A stretch of 64,000 nucleotides of DNA, from assembly GCF_001261715.1 (NCBI RefSeq), contig NZ_CVRU01000150.1, positions 17,187 through 81,186 of the forward strand, in the 5' to 3' direction. This DNA comes from Dysgonomonas sp. HGC4. GTDB lineage: Bacteria > Bacteroidota > Bacteroidia > Bacteroidales > Dysgonomonadaceae. Both the position numbers and the translations under genes were made by a program. Each line of letters opens with the position of its first letter. Position 1 is the first letter of the stretch. The notes beneath the pieces were generated by a model. It saw nothing but the letters and a program-made list of their open reading frames with translations. It made no database searches and was not told the origin of the DNA. This document shows positions 38,395 through 46,284 of the stretch, piece after piece.

Positions 38395-39696
38395 TTATTT
38401 TTTTATCACAATCTTGTCATACTGATCGTCTGCTGATATCTCTGAATACTTAATTGCATCTGACATTTCGACCAAAGCTCGCAACACCGGGCCTTCTCCC
38501 ATAGGAGCATTCTCTTGAGTTTTTCTATTATAATAAAATGATAATGAGGGCATAATACCCGTACCCACACAAATTGAAGTAACATCGCCATCATCACTCA
38601 TCTTTGTCATCATGCCCTTCAAACCCTGCTCTGCAACATAAATAAAATCTTTACCTATCCAGCCTTCTCTCACTCCTCGGGCAATACCAAATACAAACAT
38701 GGCAGTACCTGTTATCTCTTCATACGAATCTGTTTTATCCAATATCTGATACCACAAACCATTCTTTCCCTGATAACGGGCTACTCCGCTCACTTGTTGT
38801 TTGAAATTTTCGATCAAAGCCTGTCTCTTAGGATGATTTTTAGGTAGCATGGTCAACAGGTCGGCTTGTGCCATTAAAATCCACCCATTGGCTCTAGACC
38901 AATGCGCAACACCATGCTCATCGGTGTCTGTATGATAGCAATGATAATAGATTTGTTTTTCGGGATGCCATAGATATTTTGTATAATTCAAAACCTGATT
39001 GGCTGCATCATCAAAATACTTCACATCACCGGTCATTTTACCCATACGGCAAAGAAAGGCTACTCCCATGAACAAGTCATCTGCCCATATTGTATTTTCA
39101 TGAGGCCACAGACGAGCTATCGTTCCATCATCAAGACGAGGCTCTGCATACATCAAATGATCGTTAGTCTCATTTATGTAATTGAGAAATGCCTTATTCG
39201 GCTTACGCATTTGAAGCTCAATCAAACTAGCCCCCATTGGTCCGTTGTCATCCAACCGTTTAGCTCTGAATATCATATGCCATGTCAGTTTACGAATAGC
39301 TCTCCAACCTCCTTCGCTAAATGCCTCATCGTATTGTTTCTTAAAGAAGTTCAGATTATCTTCATCAAAAACGAAGTTCATATTCTTGAAAACATAATCT
39401 TCGTATTTCTTTGACTTGATTTTATCTGCAAGTTCTAACAAAGCTATATTCAGAACTCCATTTGTATAATGCCAGTCATTATACTCATTCTGCACTTTAA
39501 TATCCATTGAAAATGGGACATTCTTCAGACTGGTATAGGTTTGCTCTGTCTTTGTATTGACAAAAGTATAAGGTGTCTCCGATATGATTCTGTCAGCAAT
39601 AGCTATTGCTATTTTATCTGCAGGTTGAGTAGCTTGAGAGTAAGTTGCTATTGTCGTAATAAGAGCAAAGGCAACTAGTATTAGTTTTTTCGACAT
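38395..39696 (-). CDS. Unsaturated rhamnogalacturonyl hydrolase, GH105 (rha operon copy)
   Basis: It removes the unsaturated galacturonate left at the non-reducing end by pectic lyases. Signal peptide at 1-21 (ends ATYSQA). The (alpha/alpha)6 barrel carries NDWHYTNGVLNIALL, IWADDLFMGVAFLCRMG with the catalytic Asp in the WADD segment (near 217-220), HWSRANGWILMAQADLL and GLWYQILDKTDSYEE, typical of YteR/YesR-type enzymes. Length of 433 residues is slightly long for GH105. It lies after rhaD and before the regulator gene, in the slot where Bacteroides rha operons carry an oxidoreductase. It shows only distant similarity to the second GH105 at 49179. Confidence 0.88.
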   Translation of the reverse strand: MSKKLILVAFALITTIATYSQATQPADKIAIAIADRIISETPYTFVNTKTEQTYTSLKNVPFSMDIKVQNEYNDWHYTNGVLNIALLELADKIKSKKYEDYVFKNMNFVFDEDNLNFFKKQYDEAFSEGGWRAIRKLTWHMIFRAKRLDDNGPMGASLIELQMRKPNKAFLNYINETNDHLMYAEPRLDDGTIARLWPHENTIWADDLFMGVAFLCRMGKMTGDVKYFDDAANQVLNYTKYLWHPEKQIYYHCYHTDTDEHGVAHWSRANGWILMAQADLLTMLPKNHPKRQALIENFKQQVSGVARYQGKNGLWYQILDKTDSYEEITGTAMFVFGIARGVREGWIGKDFIYVAEQGLKGMMTKMSDDGDVTSICVGTGIMPSLSFYYNRKTQENAPMGEGPVLRALVEMSDAIKYSEISADDQYDKIVIKK

Positions 39697-39742
39697 AGGG
39701 TTAACATTGTTTCTTAATGAAATAATAGGGAGAATTAAAAAA

Positions 39743-39791
39743 GGACAAATCTGAGCATCAGCTCAAATAGAGCGAACACACAGGTTTGTCC
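39743..39791. repeat. Intergenic palindrome, GGGCGAAC-related (copy B), terminator-like
   Basis: Outer arms GGACAAA/TTTGTCC, inner hairpin TGAGC/GCTCA. Its reverse strand shares AACCTGTGTGTTCGCTCTAT with copy C at 54070-54120 (AACCTATGTGTTCGCTCTAT). On the minus strand six T follow, so here it can also end or attenuate transcription after rhaD. Confidence 0.6.
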
Positions 39792-39826
39792 CTATATTAT
39801 TCAAAATACGAGGTTTTACACCTTAC

Positions 39827-40636
39827 TTATTTGGGTAAATTGAAAGCCTCTTTCAAAGCTTGCATATCTGCCATAGAAGTACCTTCGGGTTCGAAGCCCA
39901 TAGATTTAGCAGTCAGATATATTTGTGCCGATTTCGACAGGGTATCCACCATATCGAATGCTTCCATTATGTTTTCACTAACAGAACATACGCCATGTTT
40001 TTCCCACATTACAACATCGTAGTTTTCCAATTCTTTAACCGTAGCCTCAGCCAACTCAATAGAACTAGGCATCAGATAAGGTATAATCCCTAATCCTTTA
40101 GGACAGAAAGCTCTAGTTTCGGGAATCATACTCCAGAGAAGATAAGTAAGCTTATCTTTTTCCAAGAATTTCTTATTATGAGTCATAGCAATCAAATCAA
40201 TAGGATGCGTATGTAACGCCGCCTTATAATTAGATCCACTACCAATCATATAATCGTGCATCGACAAATGCGATGGTAATTCTGATGTAGGGCGAACGGG
40301 ATTGTCTGCAATAATTTCGTAGCTGTTACAATCGTCTCCGATACGAATTACTGCACCGTTTTCCATAGGCCAGCGTGCCAAATCACGCATACGCATATTG
40401 GTTCCCTTACAGAAGAAATAACACCCTTTCAAGTTTGGAAGAACTTTTCCAATCACATATTTTTCACTAATTGGTTTTAGATTTCTGATTTCGTCGTCAA
40501 CCAGATCAGTGATATTTATTGTTATATTTCCTCCATTACGTTCAGCCCATCCTTTTTGCCAAAGGTAGCCTGCTACTTCCGCAACTTCCCATACTTTTTT
40601 GGACAGTTCAGGACGATTATCTAATATTGATTTCAT
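39827..40636 (-). CDS. rhaD: Rhamnulose-1-phosphate aldolase
   Basis: Class II zinc aldolase splitting L-rhamnulose-1-phosphate into DHAP and L-lactaldehyde. Zinc ligands and base can be placed by motif: AALHTHPIDLIAM with His142 and His144, WEKHGV with His214, and catalytic Glu119 in PTSELPSHLSMH. AERNGGNITINIT near 31-43 is the phosphate-binding loop. 269 residues, full length. The next gene in the run encodes GH105; the upstream one is rhaT, 60 nt away. Confidence 0.95.
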   Translation of the reverse strand: MKSILDNRPELSKKVWEVAEVAGYLWQKGWAERNGGNITINITDLVDDEIRNLKPISEKYVIGKVLPNLKGCYFFCKGTNMRMRDLARWPMENGAVIRIGDDCNSYEIIADNPVRPTSELPSHLSMHDYMIGSGSNYKAALHTHPIDLIAMTHNKKFLEKDKLTYLLWSMIPETRAFCPKGLGIIPYLMPSSIELAEATVKELENYDVVMWEKHGVCSVSENIMEAFDMVDTLSKSAQIYLTAKSMGFEPEGTSMADMQALKEAFNLPK

Positions 40637-40652
40637 TTAGTTTACAATTTTA

Positions 40653-40665
40653 AGGTCACAGACCT
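40653..40665 (-). promoter_or_regulatory. Leader palindrome of rhaD
   Basis: Sense strand AGGTCTGTGACCTTAAAA: 5-bp arms AGGTC/GACCT, 16 nt before the ATG. Confidence 0.5.
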
Positions 40666-40696
40666 GTTTAATTAGAATTATTATTTATAAGACATC

Positions 40697-41725
40697 TCAC
40701 AACAGGTTAGGCAACACTAATGAAAATATAAGTATAGCCATACCCAATACGAGTACCATAATTGTTTTCTGACCTGTACCTTTCCATTCTTTCAGAACAA
40801 TTCCCCAGATATTGCTGCATATCACATTGAGCGACATAAGTATACTCCACGAGAAGGCAATCATAATACTACCCGGTTCGAAGAAGCTTTTACCCATTCC
40901 CAATGCAAAAAACTGAGAATACCATAATATACCCGCCAAAGCACAGAATAAAGTATTCCGCACCAATAAACCCGAAGGTGTAGTAAATATTTGTCCCGAA
41001 GTACCATTCTTTTTATTCTGCCATACGCAATATATAAGGTTGGTAAGAAATCCTCCGATTGTAACCAAAAGAGTTACGGGATTTTGAGCAAAGAAAGAAC
41101 TTGCTCCAAGTTCCATTACTCTTTGCTGAATAGGTTCACCCGCATTCAACCCCAAGCTGAAACAGGCACTCATCACACCTGCAAGCAGAGCTACAAGCAA
41201 TCCTTTTTTCAGGGCAAAGTCTTTGACAGCTTTTTTCTTTTCCTCTTCGGTCATATCTTTCGACCTTAAAGAACCCGCATAACCAATCGTTGTGATACCT
41301 GCCAAAGTGATGCAAACACTTATCAGGAGAATTACTCCATCGCCCGACAGCAAATCGTTACCGCTAAGCACAGCAGGAATAAGTGTTCCGAAAGCCGAGC
41401 AAGTACCCAAGGCGATAGATTGACCTAATGCCACTCCCAGATAACGCATACTCAACCCGAAAGTCAAGCCTCCAATGCCCCATAAAACACCATAGAAAAT
41501 GGTTTTCAGAGTAGCAGCAGATTCTATCGAATATACGTCAATTAACGACTGGAAGTTTGTAGCCAATAAAGCTCCCAAAAAAGGGAATACTAACCATGCA
41601 AACACCCCTTGTATCAACCAGAAATTTTCCCAAGACCAATCTTTGACCTTATTAATGGGAACGTATGAGCTGGATTGACCCAAACTTCCTATCGCAATTA
41701 TAATTAAACCTATTAATGTATTCAT
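40697..41725 (-). CDS. rhaT: L-rhamnose-proton symporter
   Basis: Inner-membrane RhaT-family transporter of 342 residues with about ten hydrophobic helices. Recognisable segments are the SSYVPINKVKDWSWENFWL start, GGLTFGLSMRYLGVALGQSI, LVALLAGVMSACFSLGLNAG and the final VLVLGMAILIFSLVLP. Start overlaps the rhaI stop by ATGA, so translation is coupled. It brings L-rhamnose released by the rhamnosidase and GH105 enzymes into the cell. Confidence 0.95.
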   Translation of the reverse strand: MNTLIGLIIIAIGSLGQSSSYVPINKVKDWSWENFWLIQGVFAWLVFPFLGALLATNFQSLIDVYSIESAATLKTIFYGVLWGIGGLTFGLSMRYLGVALGQSIALGTCSAFGTLIPAVLSGNDLLSGDGVILLISVCITLAGITTIGYAGSLRSKDMTEEEKKKAVKDFALKKGLLVALLAGVMSACFSLGLNAGEPIQQRVMELGASSFFAQNPVTLLVTIGGFLTNLIYCVWQNKKNGTSGQIFTTPSGLLVRNTLFCALAGILWYSQFFALGMGKSFFEPGSIMIAFSWSILMSLNVICSNIWGIVLKEWKGTGQKTIMVLVLGMAILIFSLVLPNLL

Positions 41726-42978
41726 CGTTTAGATGTTACCTCTTTTTCGTATTGCTGAACCATCGGAATAAAATCTTCGCCCACAGCAATGTTATTTTTC
41801 AAGCAGAAATAATCCCATACCGCATTCCAAGGAAGACCTTTAGACTCTTCAAGAAGTGCAAGTCTTTCGAAATATTGTCCTTTCGACTCGTATTCACGAA
41901 GGATATTTAGTGGTTCAAGCAATGCTTGAAGGAAAGCTTTTTGAGTAGCTCTGATACCGATTACATATGCACCGATACGGTTGATGGATGCATCGAAGAA
42001 ATCGAGACCGATATGTACTCTTTTCAAAGCATCTGCTCTTACTATTTCTTTAGCAAGATCGATAGTTTCATCATTCAAGATAGCCACGTGATCCGAATCC
42101 CAACGTACAGGACGACTTACATGCAGCATAATCTCAGGAGTATAAAGTAATAGAGACGAAATCTTATCGGCAACACTTTCCGACAAATGGAAGTGACCTG
42201 TATCTAATGTTACCATTTTTTGGTTTTTCACACCATATCCCATATAGAAATCATGAGAACCAACCGTGTAACTTTCCAATGCTATACCAAACAATTTCGA
42301 TTCGATGCAATCTTTCATATTATCATACTTGGTAGCAAATATATTATCCAGCGATTGCTCTAATATCTGACGGTATTTGTAACGGTTTACAGTAATATCT
42401 TTACTTCCATCGTGTATCCATAAATTCATAATACAAGGGTCGTTTTGAAATTTACCCATTGCCTCCGATATGGCACGTGAACGTTTTGTATGCTCGATCC
42501 AAAATTCACGGATCGAATTATCAGGATTAGCAAGCGTTAAATCTCCACTCTTAGGATGTCCGAACGAGCTTGAATTGAAATCCAGTTTCAGATTCTTTTC
42601 TTTCGCCCAATCCATCCAGCTTGTAAAATGCTCGGGTAGAATTTGGTCTCTATCAACAGCCTTTCCTCCAAAATCTCCATATATGGCATGTAGATTGAAA
42701 CGATGGTTACCACCTACATATTTCAACACTTCTTCAATATCGGCACGGACTTCATCTATATTACGGGCTCTTCCGGGATAGTTTCCCGTAGCCTGAATAC
42801 CGCCACCACCCATATTTCCGAGATTCTCGAAACCAACCACATCATCCGTCTGCCAGCAATGAAGCGATATTGATATTTCCTGAATTTTTGCTAGTATTTT
42901 ATCAACATCAACACCAACTGCCGCATAACGTTCTTTTGCGATTTCGTATGCCTTTTCTACTAATACTTCTTTTTTCAT
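41722..42978 (-). CDS. rhaI: L-rhamnose isomerase (Bacteroides/Pseudomonas-type)
   Basis: Converts L-rhamnose to L-rhamnulose. The TIM-barrel metal and substrate residues lie in FDSSSFGHPKSGDLTLANPD-type segments (here LDFNSSSFGHPKSG, LWIHDGSKDITVNRYKYR, LDTGHFHLSESVADKIS, VRWDSDHVAIL and HIGLDFFDASINRI). These show the conserved His/Asp metal sites. About 418 residues. Two ATGs are possible (42984 and 42978); 42978 gives MKKEVLVEK and puts the leader palindrome exactly 16 nt upstream, as in rhaD and susD, so it is preferred. Confidence 0.93.
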   Translation of the reverse strand: MKKEVLVEKAYEIAKERYAAVGVDVDKILAKIQEISISLHCWQTDDVVGFENLGNMGGGGIQATGNYPGRARNIDEVRADIEEVLKYVGGNHRFNLHAIYGDFGGKAVDRDQILPEHFTSWMDWAKEKNLKLDFNSSSFGHPKSGDLTLANPDNSIREFWIEHTKRSRAISEAMGKFQNDPCIMNLWIHDGSKDITVNRYKYRQILEQSLDNIFATKYDNMKDCIESKLFGIALESYTVGSHDFYMGYGVKNQKMVTLDTGHFHLSESVADKISSLLLYTPEIMLHVSRPVRWDSDHVAILNDETIDLAKEIVRADALKRVHIGLDFFDASINRIGAYVIGIRATQKAFLQALLEPLNILREYESKGQYFERLALLEESKGLPWNAVWDYFCLKNNIAVGEDFIPMVQQYEKEVTSKR

Positions 42979-42994
42979 GGTCATTTATTTTTTA

Positions 42995-43007
42995 AGGTCT
43001 CAGACCT
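42995..43007 (-). promoter_or_regulatory. Leader palindrome of rhaI
   Basis: Sense strand AGGTCTGAGACCTTAAAA, identical in the core to the HTCS copy; 16 nt before the ATG at 42978. Confidence 0.5.
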
Positions 43008-43020
43008 ATTTGTTATTCTT

Positions 43021-44484
43021 TTATTTACTTATCTGCAAATATTTTACATATGCTTTATTCCACACCTCAGTATCTTGAGGTAAAAATATTTCGGGATGTA
43101 CCGAATTATTTATCACCGCCCTCATATCCGATAAATTATTCACCAAATTCAGAGCTTTTGCTTGCAACATAATATTGCCAATGGCTGTAGCTTCCGATGG
43201 TCCTGTTATAATAGGCACATTCAACGCATTGGCAGTAAACTGATTCAACAAGTTATTCTTAGAACCACCTCCAATTACATGCAGTTTTTTGATCTCGAAA
43301 GGAGCTAATTCCTGTAGATGATCAAATATCTCTTTATATCGTAATGCCAGACTTTCGAATATACAGCGAACATATTCACCGATAGTTTGAGGCGTTGGCT
43401 GACCTGTATTTCTACAATAATTACTTATTGCTTTCGTCATTACTGTCGGATTGGAAAACACATCAGCATCGGGATTCACCAAACATTTGAACGGTTCGCT
43501 CTTTGATGCCTGCTCAATCAAATCGGGATAAGTGAGATTGGCATCCCATTCTTTACGACATTGCTCTAAAAGCCACATACCACATATATTCTTAAGGAAA
43601 CGGATTGTACCGTCTACCCCACCCTCGTTTGTGAAATTGAGATTGTATGTCTTTTCGTTTATAATAGGCTCTTTTAGCTCAATTCCCATTAATGACCACG
43701 TTCCCGAACTCAGATAAGCAAAGCATTCATCCTCGGCAGGCACTGATGCAACCGCCGAAGCTGTATCGTGCCCTGCAACCGCCACAACGGGAATACTTTC
43801 AAGCCCTGTTTGCCTGCATATAGATTCCGATAAGCTTCCGATTACCGTTCCGGGTAAAACAAAACGTCCGAATTTTTCTTTATTAAGACCAACTTTTTCG
43901 AGCAATTCGCAATTCAGTTCTTTTTTATAAGGATTCATAGCCTGAGATGTCGAAGCTATCGTATACTCCATTACCACCTCACCTGTAAGCAAATAGGATA
44001 AAGCATCGGGCATGAATATAATCTTATCAGCCTCTTTCAACAAAGTGGCTTCATTTTTATTAAGTGCAAAGAACTGAAACAACGAATTGAAATTCATTAT
44101 CTGAATCCCTGTTGCTGCATACACATCCTTACGGGGAATAAGCTTAAAAAAATTCTCAGGAGCATCTACTGTATGAGGATCACGATACGCATAAGGCATC
44201 CCTATAATTTCCTTATTTTTATCAATGGCTATAAAATCGACGCCCCAAGTATCTATACCTATCGACGATATCTTGATTCCTTCCTGAGCAACTTTCTTCA
44301 AACTGAGAAGAATCGACTCATAAAGCGATAATATGTTCCAGTAAAAATGACCGTTTACTTCAATCAGAGGATTAGCAAAACGGGTTAATTCTTCAATTTT
44401 GAGGACTCCGTTATCGAGAGTACCAAGTATAGTGCGTCCGCTTGATGCCCCTATATCAACTGCCAGAAAGTTTTGTGTATTCAT
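43021..44484 (-). CDS. rhaB: Rhamnulokinase
   Basis: FGGY-family sugar kinase phosphorylating L-rhamnulose. N-terminal FLAVDIGASSGRTILG phosphate loop (7-22), IDTWGVDFIAID (near 78-89), the AVAGHDTASAVASVPA segment with the catalytic Asp, the YLSSGTWSLMGIEL strand and the C-terminal IKKLHVIGGGSKNNLLNQF. 487 residues, full length. First gene of the rha run after a good -7 box, so this is where the operon starts. 36 nt separate it from rhaI. Confidence 0.95.
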   Translation of the reverse strand: MNTQNFLAVDIGASSGRTILGTLDNGVLKIEELTRFANPLIEVNGHFYWNILSLYESILLSLKKVAQEGIKISSIGIDTWGVDFIAIDKNKEIIGMPYAYRDPHTVDAPENFFKLIPRKDVYAATGIQIMNFNSLFQFFALNKNEATLLKEADKIIFMPDALSYLLTGEVVMEYTIASTSQAMNPYKKELNCELLEKVGLNKEKFGRFVLPGTVIGSLSESICRQTGLESIPVVAVAGHDTASAVASVPAEDECFAYLSSGTWSLMGIELKEPIINEKTYNLNFTNEGGVDGTIRFLKNICGMWLLEQCRKEWDANLTYPDLIEQASKSEPFKCLVNPDADVFSNPTVMTKAISNYCRNTGQPTPQTIGEYVRCIFESLALRYKEIFDHLQELAPFEIKKLHVIGGGSKNNLLNQFTANALNVPIITGPSEATAIGNIMLQAKALNLVNNLSDMRAVINNSVHPEIFLPQDTEVWNKAYVKYLQISK

Positions 44485-44496
44485 TTATTTAGATTT

Positions 44497-44509
44497 AAGG
44501 TCTATCCTT
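44497..44509 (-). promoter_or_regulatory. Degenerate leader palindrome of rhaB
   Basis: Sense strand AAAAGGATAGACCTTAAA: 4-bp arms AAGG/CCTT, 12 nt before the ATG. Looks like a decayed member of the AGGTCTGAGACCTTA family. Confidence 0.3.
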
Positions 44510-44538
44510 TTAAGTGAATAAAAATTTATTGAGTAAAG

Positions 44539-44546
44539 CAAATGTA
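44539..44546 (-). promoter_or_regulatory. Promoter of the rha operon (TACATTTG -7 box)
   Basis: Minus-strand TACATTTGC fits the Bacteroidetes -7 box TAnnTTTG, about 54 nt before rhaB. No TTTG at -33 is seen, as often at activated promoters. A dyad GACAAA/TTTGTC (44582-44603) lies at about -45 to -65, where an AraC-type activator could bind. Confidence 0.5.
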
Positions 44547-44601
44547 GTGCCTCTTCTCATTTATACAGATAGTGTATTTGAGACAAAGACTACAGGTTTT
44601 G

Positions 44602-46284
44602 TCACTTTTTATATATCAATTTCACCCCTCCCGTTTTAGTATCTGAGCCTATTTTCAGTTGGTTATCGTTGTAAGGTGAAGAAATTACTATATTTATTGA
44701 TCTTGATCCTGAAATATCAAATACCGTAAGCAATTTAGAATCTGTAGTAAAGCCTTCAACTTTTACATTACTGACATTTCTTAAAGTCAGAGCAGCACCT
44801 TCTTGTGGATAAATATTTACATTTTTCAATGTTATATTTTTCGATTCCATGATTTCCGCTCCTAATTGTGAATGAATAACCACATTCTCCACATTAATAT
44901 TATCAATATTATGTTCAGGCAATCCATAGAAATACATGGCTTTGCGTGCATTACTACATGTTACATCTTTTATAAATATATTTCGGAAAGTTGGTGTAGT
45001 AATACTTACAGGAGGTATCACTTCGGTTACAGGCTCAGCATCGTTATCTTCTAATGTTTCTACGACCGATTTGCCTCCATAATAAAGGTTGAAGTGGATA
45101 GGCTCGGTTGAAATATCGATCATACTTATATTGGTAATGTATATGTTTTCGACAACTCCGCCACGTCCTCTGCTGCTTTTGAATCTCAAACCCACATCTG
45201 TTCCTAAAAACTGACAGTTGGAAACGGATATATTCCGCACTCCACCTGACATTTCACTGCCGACTACAAAACCGCCATGCCCTTTAAATACGGTACAATT
45301 ATCTACAATTACGTTTTCGCAAGGAATATTTCGTCTCAAACCATCTTCATCTTTACCCGATTTTATACAAATACCATCATCACCCACATCGAAAGTACTG
45401 TTGACAATGATCGCATTTTTGGACGATTCCAAATCCAAACCATCCCCATTTTGAGCATAAGACGGGTTTCTCACCTGAATCCCATCGAGAATAACATTTT
45501 CGCACATAAAAGGATGAATATTCCATGCAGGCGAATTTTGGAAAATTACTCCTTGCAGATATACATTTTTACATTGCTGAAAACTAATCATCACAGGGCG
45601 AAGAAAGTCCCGTACCGAAGCCCATTCGGCTTCGGTCTTTAAATTTCGGGGTACATTCATATTACTGATAGTATCGCCATGCAAGTATTGAGCCGAAGGC
45701 ATCCAATAGTCATCACGCTTAAATACTCCTCCTTTAGAAGTGGTACTTTTCCAGAAACTATCCGATACTTTTTGCTTTTTCAGAGGTCTCCAATAATGAC
45801 CATTACCGTCAATCGCTCCGCTTCCTGTTATGGCAACGTTTACCAAATTTCTGCCCGAAACCGGCGATTGACACCTGCGTGTATCGAACCCTTCAAAAAC
45901 CGTTTCAACCAAAGGGTATAGATTTTTATCGGGCGAAAAAAGAATAATCGACTTATCTTCCAAATGCAGATTAATATTGCTTTTGAAAACAATAGGTCCT
46001 GTCAGCCATACACCCGAAGGCACAGTTAATTGCCCACCGCCCTTAGCCGCCAAAGCACTTATCGCCTTTGCAAAAGCTTCTGTATTTAAAGCTATTCCAT
46101 CGCCTATTCCGCCAAAATCTGTAATGGATACTTTGTTGGCAGGAAAAGTCGGACGAGCCAATTTAGGCATCTCAAAAGGTAGATTTTCATATAGATATTC
46201 ATATCCTCCCTCTTCTTTCGCAAAGAGATTAGAAACAGATACAACGAATAAGGTTATTATAATTACATGTTTTTTCATAGTCAT
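44602..46284 (-). CDS. Polygalacturonase-type glycoside hydrolase, GH28
   Basis: Secreted parallel beta-helix enzyme. Signal peptide ends SNLFA; GH28 start VSITDFGGIGDGIALNTEAF (53-72). All three active-site motifs are there: NGDGLDLES (279-287), GDDGICIKSG (301-310) and KGHGGFVVGSEMSGG (334-348). 560 residues, longer than simple polygalacturonases, as usual for Bacteroidetes GH28, which act on galacturonan or rhamnogalacturonan and unusual side chains. Its ATG overlaps the GH106 stop as ATGA; the second ATG (46278, MKKHV) is an alternative start. It is followed by the rhaB promoter region. Confidence 0.92.
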   Translation of the reverse strand: MTMKKHVIIITLFVVSVSNLFAKEEGGYEYLYENLPFEMPKLARPTFPANKVSITDFGGIGDGIALNTEAFAKAISALAAKGGGQLTVPSGVWLTGPIVFKSNINLHLEDKSIILFSPDKNLYPLVETVFEGFDTRRCQSPVSGRNLVNVAITGSGAIDGNGHYWRPLKKQKVSDSFWKSTTSKGGVFKRDDYWMPSAQYLHGDTISNMNVPRNLKTEAEWASVRDFLRPVMISFQQCKNVYLQGVIFQNSPAWNIHPFMCENVILDGIQVRNPSYAQNGDGLDLESSKNAIIVNSTFDVGDDGICIKSGKDEDGLRRNIPCENVIVDNCTVFKGHGGFVVGSEMSGGVRNISVSNCQFLGTDVGLRFKSSRGRGGVVENIYITNISMIDISTEPIHFNLYYGGKSVVETLEDNDAEPVTEVIPPVSITTPTFRNIFIKDVTCSNARKAMYFYGLPEHNIDNINVENVVIHSQLGAEIMESKNITLKNVNIYPQEGAALTLRNVSNVKVEGFTTDSKLLTVFDISGSRSINIVISSPYNDNQLKIGSDTKTGGVKLIYKK

